NCBI GenBank assembly: GCA_022792495.1
Contig: JAAWBD010000111.1
Coordinates: 1 to 64,000, forward strand
DNA: 64,000 bases
From: Oscillospiraceae bacterium
GTDB taxonomy: Bacteria > Bacillota > Clostridia > Oscillospirales > Oscillospiraceae
Direction: 5' to 3'
In this document: positions 1 to 8,500 of the stretch, one piece after another
Layout of the letters: every line of letters begins with the position of its first letter
How positions within the stretch are numbered: position 1 is the first letter of the stretch
Notes under the pieces: model-generated
What the model was told of the DNA's origin: nothing
Database searches by the model: none
The model's input: the letters and a program-made list of their open reading frames with translations, nothing else
Made by a program: the position numbers and the translations under genes

Positions 1-1581
1 CCAGGTCACCAGCATGATCCTGGTATTCTCAAAAGCCAGATTTTCGATGGTCACCTGGGCGCCCTCGGGCATCTCGCCTGCGGCAAAGTCCATCTTGCCG
101 CTCAGCACAGGCTTGCTCTCCCCCTGGCTGGTCAGGGTAATACTCCTCAGAGGCAGAGTGACGTCCTCATCAATGTCCTTCAGCACCGTCACCACGTCCC
201 CGTCCCGGGCGGCAGACACAGCGGTCTGGAGGGTAGAATAGCTCTTGTTGCCGATTTTGGCGACGGGAATCAGGGCGTCGTGCACATGGCCGCCGTTCCA
301 GTCATTGTTCTCCTCAATGGTGATGCTGGCAGAGCTATCCACAGTCCCGGCCTTCATGACCTCGCCATCGCCATCCGCGAAATCGACGGCGGTATTCCCG
401 GACACCGTGATCTCCGCGTTCTCGCCGATATTGCCGAAGCGGATCGCGCGGTCTTTGCCATCGGTAAAGGTGTTTCTACTGATTTCAACGGTGCCGCGAA
501 CCGTGTTGGAAGCACCGTTCTGCAGCGCGATGGCGTTATGACCCATGGTCGTAAACTTACAATCGCGCACCGTCACATTCTCAAGGCCCTGAGTGAACAG
601 CCCCTGAAAATAATTGGTAAATTCACAACCGTCAACCGTTATGTTCCTGTAGCAATCCGCAAGGTCGGTCTGCATACGGATCGCCGCGCCGACAGTGCTC
701 GCCGTTCCAGTGCCGGTAAACTTGCAGTCCTGGAAGGTAATGCCATCCACATCAGTCTGCGTTCCGCTGCATGCAAAATCAAACTTACCTTCAATGGTCA
801 GGCCATCAAAGGTGATATTCTCCATCGTCCACCAAACATAATAACTGGTGTTTGTGTTCACTGTCGGGGTATCCCGCACATAGTCATAGCTATCACCGTA
901 GTGATGGCCGGTACCGCCATAGAAGCCGCCCAGGGCCGCGCCGCTGTCCGCGGTAAAGGTCACATTGGACATGGTACGGACATAGGTACGAGTACCAGTG
1001 CCAGCTACATTATCAATTCCGATCTCCTCATTGTTGGTGTTGCCACCCTTATAATACTTTGTGCCGCTGCCGGCATACTTGGTGGTACGACCCAACTCCA
1101 GTGCGTCATAGTTTCCGGCAGTAAAGTGAACGGTCTTCCCATCAATGGTGCCGTAGGCCCCATCCAGGGTGTACTGCGCGTTTTCAGGGGTAACATTGAC
1201 CACAGCCCCGTTCATATCCGGTCCCTCGGGCAGTTCTTCCCCTTTGTAACCGGTCACCACCGGCTCCTCCTCCCGAAGGGTAAGAACCGTCATAGGCTCC
1301 TCCTCAGGCTTTTCCGTCTCAATCCCGGGAGCCTCAGGCTCCTCCGTCTCAGGGATCTCCGGCTCCAAGGAGAGCTCCTCCTCAGGGGCCTCAGTCTCCT
1401 CCGTCCCGGGCTCCGAAGAGGTCTCCTCCTCGCACACGCAGGGATCCTCCCCGCAGGTCTCACAGACCGCGAGCCCCTCCACAACAGCGGGGACGGTCTC
1501 CTCGGCGAAGGCCGCCGTGGGCAGCAGCCCCAGCAGCATACCCACCGCCAGCAGGATGGCTATGGTTCTCTTACTCTTCAT
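1..1581 (-). CDS. Secreted right-handed beta-helix-type protein, 3' end beyond window
   Basis: The frame is open for 527 codons from ATG 1581 to the left edge, so the C-terminus is missing. The start is supported by AAAGGAG eight bases upstream and by a clear signal peptide (MKSKRT, a Leu-rich core, then an AFA-type cleavage site near residue 26). Residues about 27-105 are a Glu/Pro-rich linker that includes a Cys cluster (CETCGEDPCVCE). From about residue 125 the protein shows short strand-turn repeats with Asn/Asp/Gly turns and phrases such as NITFDGLTIEG, GITFQDCKFTG, NITVDGCEF and NVTVRDCKF. This is the look of parallel beta-helix (NosD/pectate-lyase-fold) proteins. Such folds can be adhesins or polysaccharide-active enzymes, and no catalytic residues can be assigned here. 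SLH or dockerin modules, if present, would lie outside the window. The fold call is fairly sure; the function is unknown. Confidence 0.8.
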   Translation of the reverse strand, partial: MKSKRTIAILLAVGMLLGLLPTAAFAEETVPAVVEGLAVCETCGEDPCVCEEETSSEPGTEETEAPEEELSLEPEIPETEEPEAPGIETEKPEEEPMTVLTLREEEPVVTGYKGEELPEGPDMNGAVVNVTPENAQYTLDGAYGTIDGKTVHFTAGNYDALELGRTTKYAGSGTKYYKGGNTNNEEIGIDNVAGTGTRTYVRTMSNVTFTADSGAALGGFYGGTGHHYGDSYDYVRDTPTVNTNTSYYVWWTMENITFDGLTIEGKFDFACSGTQTDVDGITFQDCKFTGTGTASTVGAAIRMQTDLADCYRNITVDGCEFTNYFQGLFTQGLENVTVRDCKFTTMGHNAIALQNGASNTVRGTVEISRNTFTDGKDRAIRFGNIGENAEITVSGNTAVDFADGDGEVMKAGTVDSSASITIEENNDWNGGHVHDALIPVAKIGNKSYSTLQTAVSAARDGDVVTVLKDIDEDVTLPLRSITLTSQGESKPVLSGKMDFAAGEMPEGAQVTIENLAFENTRIMLVTW

Positions 1582-1654
1582 GTCCAACGCTCCTTTCTCT
1601 CCCTCTCTGGGGAATGGTCTTTCCTCCGGCTTCTCCGCCGTAGGGTAAAAACCT

Positions 1655-1696
1655 GTGTTGGGCCAAAGGCCCAACACAAACGGCATATACCGTTTG
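1655..1696 (-). promoter_or_regulatory. Two back-to-back hairpins in the 5' leader of the beta-helix gene
   Basis: Two perfect inverted repeats abut. CAAACGG/CCGTTTG has a 6-nt loop (1677-1696), and GTGTTGGGCC/GGCCCAACAC has a 3-nt loop (1655-1677). They share base 1677. Both lie between the proposed -10 (1721-1729) and the ATG at 1581, so they would be in the mRNA leader. The short run of T that follows on the minus strand (TTTTT near 1646-1650) makes the second hairpin resemble an attenuator or leader terminator. No known riboswitch family is recognised. Confidence 0.55.
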
Positions 1697-1720
1697 TCTT
1701 CTCTTTTATGAGGTATGTTT

Positions 1721-1759
1721 ATCATACCATATTGTCGGTTACAAAACCAGTTACAAAAC
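1721..1759 (-). promoter_or_regulatory. Candidate extended -10 promoter with upstream direct repeat
   Basis: On the minus strand TGGTATGAT (1721-1729) is an extended -10 element (TGn plus TATGAT). The -35 position is poor. Just upstream lie two copies of GTTTTGTAAC (plus-strand GTTACAAAAC at 1738-1747 and 1750-1759), 12 bp apart, where an activator could replace a -35 contact. The putative start point is near 1714, giving a leader of about 130 nt before the beta-helix gene. The same decamer recurs at 4401-4421. Confidence 0.45.
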
Positions 1760-1824
1760 CCCATTTTTCTTTCAAACCCTCTTCGTGATATTTCACAAAA
1801 TTTAGCCTCTTCTTTTGTAGGCCT

Positions 1825-2871
1825 TTACATCTCCCCCACCTTTGCCCCCGAGTAGTACCACTCCAGGATCTCCTGAAAGCTCTTCCCTTCCCCCGCCATG
1901 GCGTTGGCCCCGTACTGGCTCATCCCCACTCCGTGCCCGTACCCCGTGACCCGGAAGGTCACCCCCTCCTCCGCAGCCTCGGCGGTAAAGTGGGCCGACC
2001 GCAGCCCGAACAGGCTCCGGGCCTGTCCCCCGCTCATCTCTACCCCCCCGATCCTTATGGAGGTCACCATCCCCGCCTCATCCGCCGTCAGCCCCTGGAT
2101 CCAGCCTCCCGCCTCTCCCCCCAGCTCCGCCTGGGGATAGGCCGCCAGCAGCGTTTCAGCAAATTCCCCCCGGGGGATGGTCACCACCGTCTGCCACCCC
2201 GGCACCTCTTCTCCCTCCGGGCTCTCCACTCCCTTCAGGTAGGGCACCTCCGTCCCCCATACCGCCAGGGCGTCCGCCGTCCGTCCCGCCGCCGAGGAAA
2301 AAAACACCGCGTCGATAGGCTCTCCGCCATACAGGCATACCAGCCCGTCGGTCTCCGCCACCGCCTGGCTGATCTTCTCCCCGTACCTCCAGGCGTCCAC
2401 CCCCCAGCCCGCCTCCGCCTGCTCCCGGGTCAGGTAGGCCTGACAGCAGGTGTAATCCCCGCACACATCCGCCCCCGGGTGCTTTTCCCCTCCCCCTTCC
2501 CGCTGGTACAGGCAGTATGTACGGGCCGCCACCGTCTGGGCCTTCAGGGCCTCCAGCTCAAAGGAGGCGGGCATCTCCGCCGCCGTCACCCCCCACAGGT
2601 AATCCCCCAGCGACAGCTCCTCCACCGTCCCCTCCACCGTCAGCAGCCGCAGTCTCTGGCTCTCGTCCCAGCCCTCCACCGGGCTCACCCCCTCCACAGC
2701 GGCGGCCGAGGGCTCCGCCACCGGCAGGGTGGCGGTGGGCAGGGGCTCCTCCTCCCCCTCCCTCCCCGGCAGCAGCAACAGGGGCAGCAAGAACAAAAAT
2801 ACCACCATCGCCAGCCCCATCCCCGCCGCCCGCACCGGCCAGGCCGCCCGTCTCTTCTCCCTCGTCACCAT
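1825..2871 (-). CDS. spoIID: SpoIID-like sporulation / peptidoglycan lytic protein
   Basis: This 348-aa protein matches the usual length of SpoIID, the lytic transglycosylase that cleaves glycan strands during forespore engulfment as part of the SpoIID-SpoIIM-SpoIIP machine. Residues about 15-36 form one hydrophobic segment, a membrane anchor, and the rest should be outside the membrane. The SpoIID domain covers roughly residues 75-345. It contains AAEMPASFELEALKAQ with the family's conserved Glu (E99), then TVAARTY, then SSAAGRTADA in the middle, and ends with GYGHGVGMSQYGA. The ribosome binding site (GGAAGGA, nine bases from ATG 2871) is moderate. The gene is divergent from citrate synthase with 155 bp between the starts. 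spoIIP or spoIIM partners are not adjacent, so a general SpoIID/LytB-domain amidase enhancer is the alternative. Confidence 0.88.
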   Translation of the reverse strand: MVTREKRRAAWPVRAAGMGLAMVVFLFLLPLLLLPGREGEEEPLPTATLPVAEPSAAAVEGVSPVEGWDESQRLRLLTVEGTVEELSLGDYLWGVTAAEMPASFELEALKAQTVAARTYCLYQREGGGEKHPGADVCGDYTCCQAYLTREQAEAGWGVDAWRYGEKISQAVAETDGLVCLYGGEPIDAVFFSSAAGRTADALAVWGTEVPYLKGVESPEGEEVPGWQTVVTIPRGEFAETLLAAYPQAELGGEAGGWIQGLTADEAGMVTSIRIGGVEMSGGQARSLFGLRSAHFTAEAAEEGVTFRVTGYGHGVGMSQYGANAMAGEGKSFQEILEWYYSGAKVGEM

Positions 2872-2944
2872 ACAGATCCATCCTTCCTAATAAAACTTCC
2901 CTGCCCCATGCCCCGCGCGCTCACCATACCCCCGGCCTCTCTCA

Positions 2945-2980
2945 CATTTTGCAATTCCCCTTGACCAGTCTTGCAAAATG
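2945..2980. promoter_or_regulatory. Perfect 10-bp inverted repeat flanking the citrate synthase -35 (candidate operator)
   Basis: CATTTTGCAA (2945-2954) and TTGCAAAATG (2971-2980) are exact reverse complements separated by 16 bp. The left arm lies upstream of the -35 hexamer and the right arm fills most of the -35/-10 spacer. Arm centres are 26 bp apart. This layout suits a dimeric repressor acting on the citrate synthase promoter, and possibly on the divergent spoIID-like gene. The regulator is not identified. Confidence 0.5.
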
Positions 2981-2989
2981 AGTTACAAT
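2961..2989 (+). promoter_or_regulatory. Sigma-A-type promoter of citrate synthase
   Basis: TTGACC (2961-2966), a 17-bp spacer and TACAAT (2984-2989) give a good housekeeping promoter. The start point would be near 2996, about 30 bases before the ATG at 3027. An in-frame ATG at 2988 falls inside the -10 element, so it cannot be the start of translation from this promoter. Confidence 0.75.
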
Positions 2990-3026
2990 GAATTCTACGA
3001 TCCCAAGGAAAAGGAGCATTCATAGT

Positions 3027-4385
3027 ATGTCTTTCGACCCCATTTCCGCAAGCCTGATGGAAGGTTTATGCGAAGAATACCGAAAAAATAACTATATCGA
3101 TCCCGATGATTTCGCCCGTTATGAGGTCAAGCGCGGCCTTCGTAACCCCGACGGCACCGGCGTGGTCGCCGGCGTCACCCAGATCGCCAACGTCCGGGGC
3201 TACTACATCCAGGACGGGGAGCGCCAGCCCATGCCCGGCCAACTCATCTACCGTGGCATCGACATCGACCAGCTGATCCAGGGCTTCACCGCCGAGGACC
3301 GCTTCGGCTATGCCGAGACCGCCTACCTCCTCCTCATGGGCGCCCTGCCCACCCCGGAGCAGCTCCACAATTTTGAAGCCTTTCTGGAGGCCAACCACGA
3401 CCTTCCCCCCATGTTTACCGAGGATATGATCCTGAAGGCTCCCTCCCCCGACGTGATGAATAAGCTCTCCCGGGGGGTGCTTGCCTTCTACTCCTACGAT
3501 GATACCCCCGAGGACATGACGCTTTCCAGCGAATTGCGCCGGGCCATGATCCTGATCGCCCGCACCCCCCAGATCGTGGCCCACGCCTACGCCGCCAAAA
3601 AGCACTACTACGATAACGACAGCCTCTACCTCCACCGTCCCCAGCCCGGCCTCTCCATGGCGGAAAACTTTCTCTGGTCGGTCCGCCACGACAACCAGTT
3701 CACCCCCGAGGAGGCCAGGCTGCTGGATCTGTGCATGGTCCTCCACGCCGAGCACGGCGGCGGCAACAACTCCGCCTTCTCCTGCCGGGTTCTCACCTCC
3801 ACCGGCACCGACCTCTACTCCGCCATCGCCGCGGCGGTGGGCTCCCTCAAGGGCCCCAAGCACGGCGGCGCCAATAAAAAGGTCATGGAGATGTTCCAGC
3901 ACATTGAGGATAACGTCAAGGACTGGGCCGACCAGGAGGAGGTCGCCGCCTACATCGGCAAGCTCCTGGACAGGGAGGCCGGGGACCGCTCCGGCCTTAT
4001 CTACGGCATGGGCCATGCGGTCTATACCCTCTCCGACCCCCGGGCGGTGATCCTGCGGAAGTTCGCCCGGGGCCTGGCGGAGAAAAAGGGAATGCTGGAG
4101 GAGCTGGAGCTCTACGAATCCGTAGAACGCCTTACCCCCCAGGTCATGGCCGCCCGTGGGCAGAAAAAAGTCCTCAGCGCCAACGTGGATATGTTCTCCG
4201 GCTTTGTCTATAAAATGATGGGTATTCCCGAGGAGCTCTACACCCCCCTCTTCGCCATGTCCCGGATGACGGGCTGGTGCGCCCACCGGCTGGAGGAGAT
4301 GTTTACCCCCGGCGCCCGGATCATCCGTCCCGCCTACAAGGCGGTGGCCCCCTCCCGGCCCTTTATCCCCCTGGAAAAGCGCTGA
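3027..4385 (+). CDS. gltA: Citrate synthase (citrate/2-methylcitrate synthase family)
   Basis: This 452-aa enzyme condenses oxaloacetate with acetyl-CoA to citrate, the entry step of the oxidative branch towards 2-oxoglutarate and glutamate. The start at 3027 is preferred over the upstream ATG 2988 because AAGGAG lies ten bases before it and the promoter -10 covers the earlier ATG. Family motifs are in place: LHAEHGGGNNSAF (catalytic His in the AEHG run, H243), GPKHGGANKK near residue 280, GMGHAVY with the second active-site His (H330), DPRA just after it, and NVDMFSG with the catalytic Asp (D388). GMGHAVY has Ala where many citrate synthases (GFGHRVY) have Arg. I recall this as usual for the clostridial branch rather than a defect. 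The gene stands alone, with a strong promoter and a terminator directly after the stop. Use of propionyl-CoA cannot be excluded from sequence. Confidence 0.95.
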   Translation: MSFDPISASLMEGLCEEYRKNNYIDPDDFARYEVKRGLRNPDGTGVVAGVTQIANVRGYYIQDGERQPMPGQLIYRGIDIDQLIQGFTAEDRFGYAETAYLLLMGALPTPEQLHNFEAFLEANHDLPPMFTEDMILKAPSPDVMNKLSRGVLAFYSYDDTPEDMTLSSELRRAMILIARTPQIVAHAYAAKKHYYDNDSLYLHRPQPGLSMAENFLWSVRHDNQFTPEEARLLDLCMVLHAEHGGGNNSAFSCRVLTSTGTDLYSAIAAAVGSLKGPKHGGANKKVMEMFQHIEDNVKDWADQEEVAAYIGKLLDREAGDRSGLIYGMGHAVYTLSDPRAVILRKFARGLAEKKGMLEELELYESVERLTPQVMAARGQKKVLSANVDMFSGFVYKMMGIPEELYTPLFAMSRMTGWCAHRLEEMFTPGARIIRPAYKAVAPSRPFIPLEKR

Positions 4386-4400
4386 ACCCCTCCAAAAGCG

Positions 4401-4421
4401 GTTACAAAACGGTTACAAAAA
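4401..4421. repeat. Tandem GTTACAAAA(C/A) direct repeat, 11-bp period
   Basis: GTTACAAAAC (4401-4410) is followed by GTTACAAAAA (4412-4421), an 11-bp period. The same decamer occurs twice at 1738-1759. It sits between the citrate synthase stop codon and the shared terminator, and its last bases overlap the terminator stem. OmpR/PhoB-type regulators often bind 11-bp direct repeats, but nothing here proves binding. Confidence 0.4.
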
Positions 4422-4451
4422 TCCCTCTCTATATAACAGAGAGGGATTTTT
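4417..4451. terminator. Bidirectional intrinsic terminator between citrate synthase and histidine kinase
   Basis: The A5-TCCCTCTCT arm (4417-4430) pairs with AGAGAGGGA-T5 (4438-4451) across a 7-nt loop, with T-runs in both directions. It ends the plus-strand citrate synthase and the convergent minus-strand kinase gene, which stops at 4479. Confidence 0.9.
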
Positions 4452-4478
4452 ATTGTCCTATATTACAATTTGGAATCT

Positions 4479-5390
4479 TCACCCCCGCAGGGGCAAAGTG
4501 ATATGAAAGGCGGTCTGCGTCCCGGTGCTCTCCGCCCGGATAGAGCCGCCGTGGAGCTCCACGATCTCCTTGGCGGTGGCCAGCCCAAGCCCTGCCCCCC
4601 CTGTGCTGGTAGAGCGGGCGGCGTCCAGCCGGTAAAACTTTTCAAATATCCTGGTCAGCTCCCCCTCGGGGATCTCCAGCCCCTCGTTGGTGATGGTCAC
4701 CACCGCCGCCGCCCCCTCCCGGCGGGCGGCCAGCCCTACGGGGCTATTGGGCAGAGAGTATTTCACCGCGTTGCGCAGCACATTGTCAAACACCCGGGCC
4801 AGCTTGTCCCCATCCCCCGAAACCACCAGATGGGGCTGGATCTGGGGCTGACAGGTCAGCTCCTTTTCGGCAAACAGGGGATAAAATTCGTCCGCCAATT
4901 GCTCCAAAAGGAAGGATATCTGGACGGGATCGTGCTTTTGCAGGGTCAAATCCATGGTATTGATGTCAAAGAACTCCCCCACCAGCTCCTCCAGGCGGCG
5001 GGCCTTGCTGAGGGCAATGCCGGTATATTTGGCCCGTTGCTCCTCGGTCAGGTCGGGCTCGTCGGTGAGAAGCTGGAGGTAGCCCAGCACGGAGGTGAGG
5101 GGCGTTTTCAGGTCATGGGCCAGAAAGGCGATGAGATCCTGGCGGCGGCGCTCCGCCTGGCGGGCCTCCTCCTGCTGGAGGGCCAGACGCTCCTGGAGGG
5201 CCGAGAGCTCCCCGCCCACGCTCCAGAGAGACCGAGGCAGAAGGATGGGCCGATCCGGAGCGGCGAGAACGGCCCGGAGGTATTTCCCCACCTGACGCAG
5301 CCGGAGAGCGGGCAGGGCGATCATAACAGCCAAAAGCCCCAGGGCCAGAAGGAACAGAAGGGTAACGATCAAGATCTGGGAGGGCGTCAT
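4479..5390 (-). CDS. Membrane sensor histidine kinase (HisKA-HATPase, VanS/PhoR-like)
   Basis: This is a 303-aa kinase. ATG 5390 has GGAGG eight bases upstream, which fixes the start; a TTG fifteen bases earlier sits at the ribosome binding site itself. There is one transmembrane helix (residues about 7-30) and essentially no extracellular sensor domain. A short charged coiled linker (about 58-85) follows. Then come the H-box LAHDLKTPLTSVLGYL with phospho-accepting H92, the N-box DNVLRNAVKYS (N207), IFEKFYRLDAARS, and the glycine-rich ATP lid GGAGLGLA near residue 264. It should autophosphorylate and pass phosphate to an OmpR-type regulator. No response regulator lies within the window, whereas such kinases normally follow their regulator in one operon. 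The upstream neighbour ends at a terminator, so the kinase appears to be a single gene. The signal sensed is unknown. Confidence 0.92.
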   Translation of the reverse strand: MTPSQILIVTLLFLLALGLLAVMIALPALRLRQVGKYLRAVLAAPDRPILLPRSLWSVGGELSALQERLALQQEEARQAERRRQDLIAFLAHDLKTPLTSVLGYLQLLTDEPDLTEEQRAKYTGIALSKARRLEELVGEFFDINTMDLTLQKHDPVQISFLLEQLADEFYPLFAEKELTCQPQIQPHLVVSGDGDKLARVFDNVLRNAVKYSLPNSPVGLAARREGAAAVVTITNEGLEIPEGELTRIFEKFYRLDAARSTSTGGAGLGLATAKEIVELHGGSIRAESTGTQTAFHITLPLRG

Positions 5391-5553
5391 ACAAGGAACC
5401 TCCAATATATAAATAAAATTAGGATCCTACAGGGTGATCCGCTTTCAATTCGGGCAAGGTTTTTCGTGCAGAGGCGGCAAACGTATTCATAGGCCTACCG
5501 CGAAAAATAAAAGGCGCTTTGTTTGAACCTACTATCAGTATAGAATATCTTTG
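5391..5553. other. Intergenic stretch upstream of the histidine kinase
   Basis: This stretch separates the kinase ATG from the terminator of the 4343-aa gene. I see the kinase's GGAGG (5399-5403) but no convincing -35/-10 pair and no conserved RNA structure. Confidence 0.4.
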
Positions 5554-5592
5554 CCAAAAAAACAAGCGGCCCCGGTAAGGGCCGCTTGCTTT
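5554..5592 (-). terminator. Intrinsic terminator of the 1861/4343-aa gene pair
   Basis: Directly after the TAA of the 4343-aa gene, a CAAGCGGCCC/GGGCCGCTTG stem (arms 5563-5572 and 5579-5588) is followed on the minus strand by a run of seven T. This is a strong rho-independent terminator closing the long minus-strand gene set. Confidence 0.92.
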
Positions 5593-8500
5593 TTATTCCA
5601 GCCAGTTGTTGGAGGCTTCGATGATCTCGAAGTAGGCCCAGTGGGTCTCGGGCACGTCGCTCCAAATGGTGTAGCCAGTCTGGCTCTCGATGGCCTCCCG
5701 GTCGGCGGGGCGGTTCAGATAGCCGTTCAGCATCTTGACTGCCTCGGCGCGGGTCACGCTCCGCTCGGGGAGGAAGGTGCCGTCATCGTAGCCATTTATC
5801 CAGCCGTTGGCGTAGACGGTGTAGACCCCGTCCATAGCCCAGGAGGCGATGGACTCGACATCTGCGAAGGGCAGCTCGCCGCTTTGGAGATCGCCGGAAA
5901 GGCGGGTGAGCACCACCGCGAACTCCTGGCGGCTGATGGGATCATCCGGCCGGAAGGTGTTATCGGTGTAGCCGCTCATCAGGCCCTGGGAGACACAGAA
6001 GGCGATGGCCTTGGAGCCCCAGTGGTCCGACAGGTCGTCGAACTCAATGCCCTCATAATCCCCCTGGGGATCATAGCCCAGGATGTTGGCGATCACTGTC
6101 GCCACTGCCGCGCGGGTGAAGGCATCGTCAGGCCGGAAGGTGTTATCGGTATAGCCGTTGATGTAACGGTACCGGGCATACTCCACAGGCTCGCCGGGTT
6201 CCGTAGGCTCAGTAGGCTCGGTGGGATCTGTAGTCTCGCCGGGCTCCGTGGGCTCCACAGGTTCGGTAGGATCTGTAGTCTCGCCGGGCTCTGTGGGCTC
6301 CACAGGCTCGGTGGGATCTGTAGTCTCGCCGGGCTCTGTGGGCTCCACAGGCTCGGTGGGATCTGTGGTCTCGCCGGGCTCCGTGGGCTCCACAGGCTCG
6401 GTGGGATCTGTGGTCTCGCCGGGCTCTGTGGGCTCTACGGGTTCAGTAGCAATGGGCAGCTCCTCTCCCTCGCGGGCGTAGAGGGCGTAGAAGGTGGAGT
6501 CGGCCCAGGCCGGGTGGTCGGTGGGATCGGTCGGGGTAATGACACCTGTGGCCGGATCTGTCTCGGACCAGCCGGCGAACCACCAGCCCTTGTGGGCGGT
6601 GATCTCGGGCAGGTTCTCTACGGTGGGGCTCTGGCCCTTATCGATCATCTCGGAAAGGGGTTGATCGGTGGAGCCGTGGTCGCCGATCACATAGGTGATG
6701 GTGAGCCTGGGCTCGAAGATGGCGTAGAAGGTCCGATCCTCCAGAACGGGAGAGGCGGTGGGATCCACGATGTTGACCTCTCCGGTATCCGGATCCACGT
6801 CAGACCAGCCGGCGAAGCGGTAGCCTGCGGCGGGCTCAGCCTTGGGCAGCTTGGCAGGATCGGGGCTTTCGTACTTCTTGACCTGCTCGGTGACAGAGTC
6901 CCAGGTGACGCCGCTGCTCTTCACCACGTAGGTGACGGTGAATACGGGCAGCTCGTCACGGCCGATACTGTCGGCGCCGTCGTTGGCGTCATCCACATAA
7001 CGCCAGGTGGCGTCGATGAAGGCCTCGTACCAATCCTCGGGCGGGGCCGCCTTGGAGGTGTCTCTCCAGCGGAAGTTGTGGTCGTTGGCCGCCTCGATGA
7101 CCTCGTAGTAGGCCCAGTGGTTCTTGGCCACGTCAGGCCAGGTCATGTACTCGTCGGTGCCCTCCTGGAGGTTGCTGGCGGTGCCGGAGTGGACGTACTC
7201 CCGGAGCTCGCTGAGGCCCTCCCGGTCAACGCCACGGCCCAGGTAACCGTTGAAGATCTTCACGGTCTCGGCACGGGTGATATTGTTCAGGGGCTTGAAG
7301 GAGCCGTCCTCATAGCCGTTGACCCACTTGTTGGCGTAGTTGGTGTAGACGCCGTTAAGGGCCCAGGAGGAGATGTCCTCCGCATCGGTGAAGGGCAGGC
7401 CTTCGTTGACCACCACGCCAGCCAAACGGGCTACGACTGTGGCCAGCTCCTGACGGGTGATGTAGCGGTCAGGACGGAAGGTGCCGTCCTCATAGCCGGT
7501 GAACACGCCCTTCATGGAGCAGTAGTCAATGGCGCTGGAGGCCCAGTGGGTACCCACGTCGGTGTAGCTGCCGGGGTTGCCGTAGTTGTTGCCCTCCACA
7601 AAGTCCTCCAGGCAGGAGCGGGCAATGATCGTAGCCACCTGGCCACGGGTGATGGGATTGTCAGGTCCGAAGGTGCCGTCGGGGAAGCCGATGACATAGT
7701 GGGTATGACCCACCTCCAAGCGCTCATAGACGGCGTAGAAGATCTTGTCCTCATCAATGCTGAAGGTGAGGGGATCCACCAGGGTGGGCAGCTTGCCATC
7801 CTTCAGGGTGGCGGGATCCACCTCAGACCAGCCCAGGAACCGGAGGCCGGGCATGGCGGTGATCTTGGGCACGAAGGAGGGCTTGGCGCCCTTGCGGGAC
7901 ATCTTTTCAGCGGTCATGTCGTCGGTGAAGCCGTAGCTGCTGAGCCAGTAAGTGACTACAGGCAGCTCTACCTCACCGCCGCCGCTGATGACGGGGGGAT
8001 CCTGCTTCTTGAGGACTTCCAGGGTGAAGGTGTAGTAGCTCTTGGCTACATCCACCTTACCAGCCTCCATATTCTCAAGGCTGGTGGAGCCCATGGCCTG
8101 GAACTCCAAGTGGTAGATCCCTGCCTTCGATGTGACGGAGGAGGGAATGGTCAGCTCGTAGATGATCAGATCCTTCTTGGCATCATGAAGCTCGTTGCCC
8201 ACTTTCAGCATGGGATCATTTTTCTCTGTCCGGACGGGAGTTGCCACATCAATGGTGCCATTGCCCTGAACCACTTTCAGCTCCGCCCCGGCAGCGATCA
8301 GTTCCTTGTTGGTCATAAGAACCTGGGCGCCGAAGATGTCTTTGACGGCGGCGTTGACGGTAATGGTATAGGTCATACCGCCGGAGCCCTCATTGACGAT
8401 CTCTGTGTGGTGCACGTAGCTGCTGGGCTCGTGGTCTGTGCCAACGCTGGGGTTCTCCGAATCAAAGCTGGCCTTCTCGTCGCTGAACTGCAGAGAGGGG

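Noticed and set aside
280..1788. Plus-strand 502-codon frame opposite the beta-helix gene
   Set aside because: It runs through that gene's signal peptide, ribosome binding site and hairpin leader; the minus-strand gene has a clear signal peptide and repeats.
1933..2964. Plus-strand 343-codon His/Pro-rich frame opposite the SpoIID-like gene
   Set aside because: Shadow of the high-GC minus-strand gene, which has all SpoIID motifs.
2988..3026. Upstream ATG at 2988 as the citrate synthase start
   Set aside because: It lies in the -10 element and lacks a ribosome binding site; ATG 3027 has AAGGAG ten bases upstream.
3066..4286. Minus-strand 406-codon frame opposite citrate synthase
   Set aside because: Citrate synthase motifs are intact on the plus strand with promoter, ribosome binding site and terminator.
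6189..6452. CRISPR-like array
   Set aside because: Repeats are contiguous 45-bp coding units without unique spacers and keep the reading frame.
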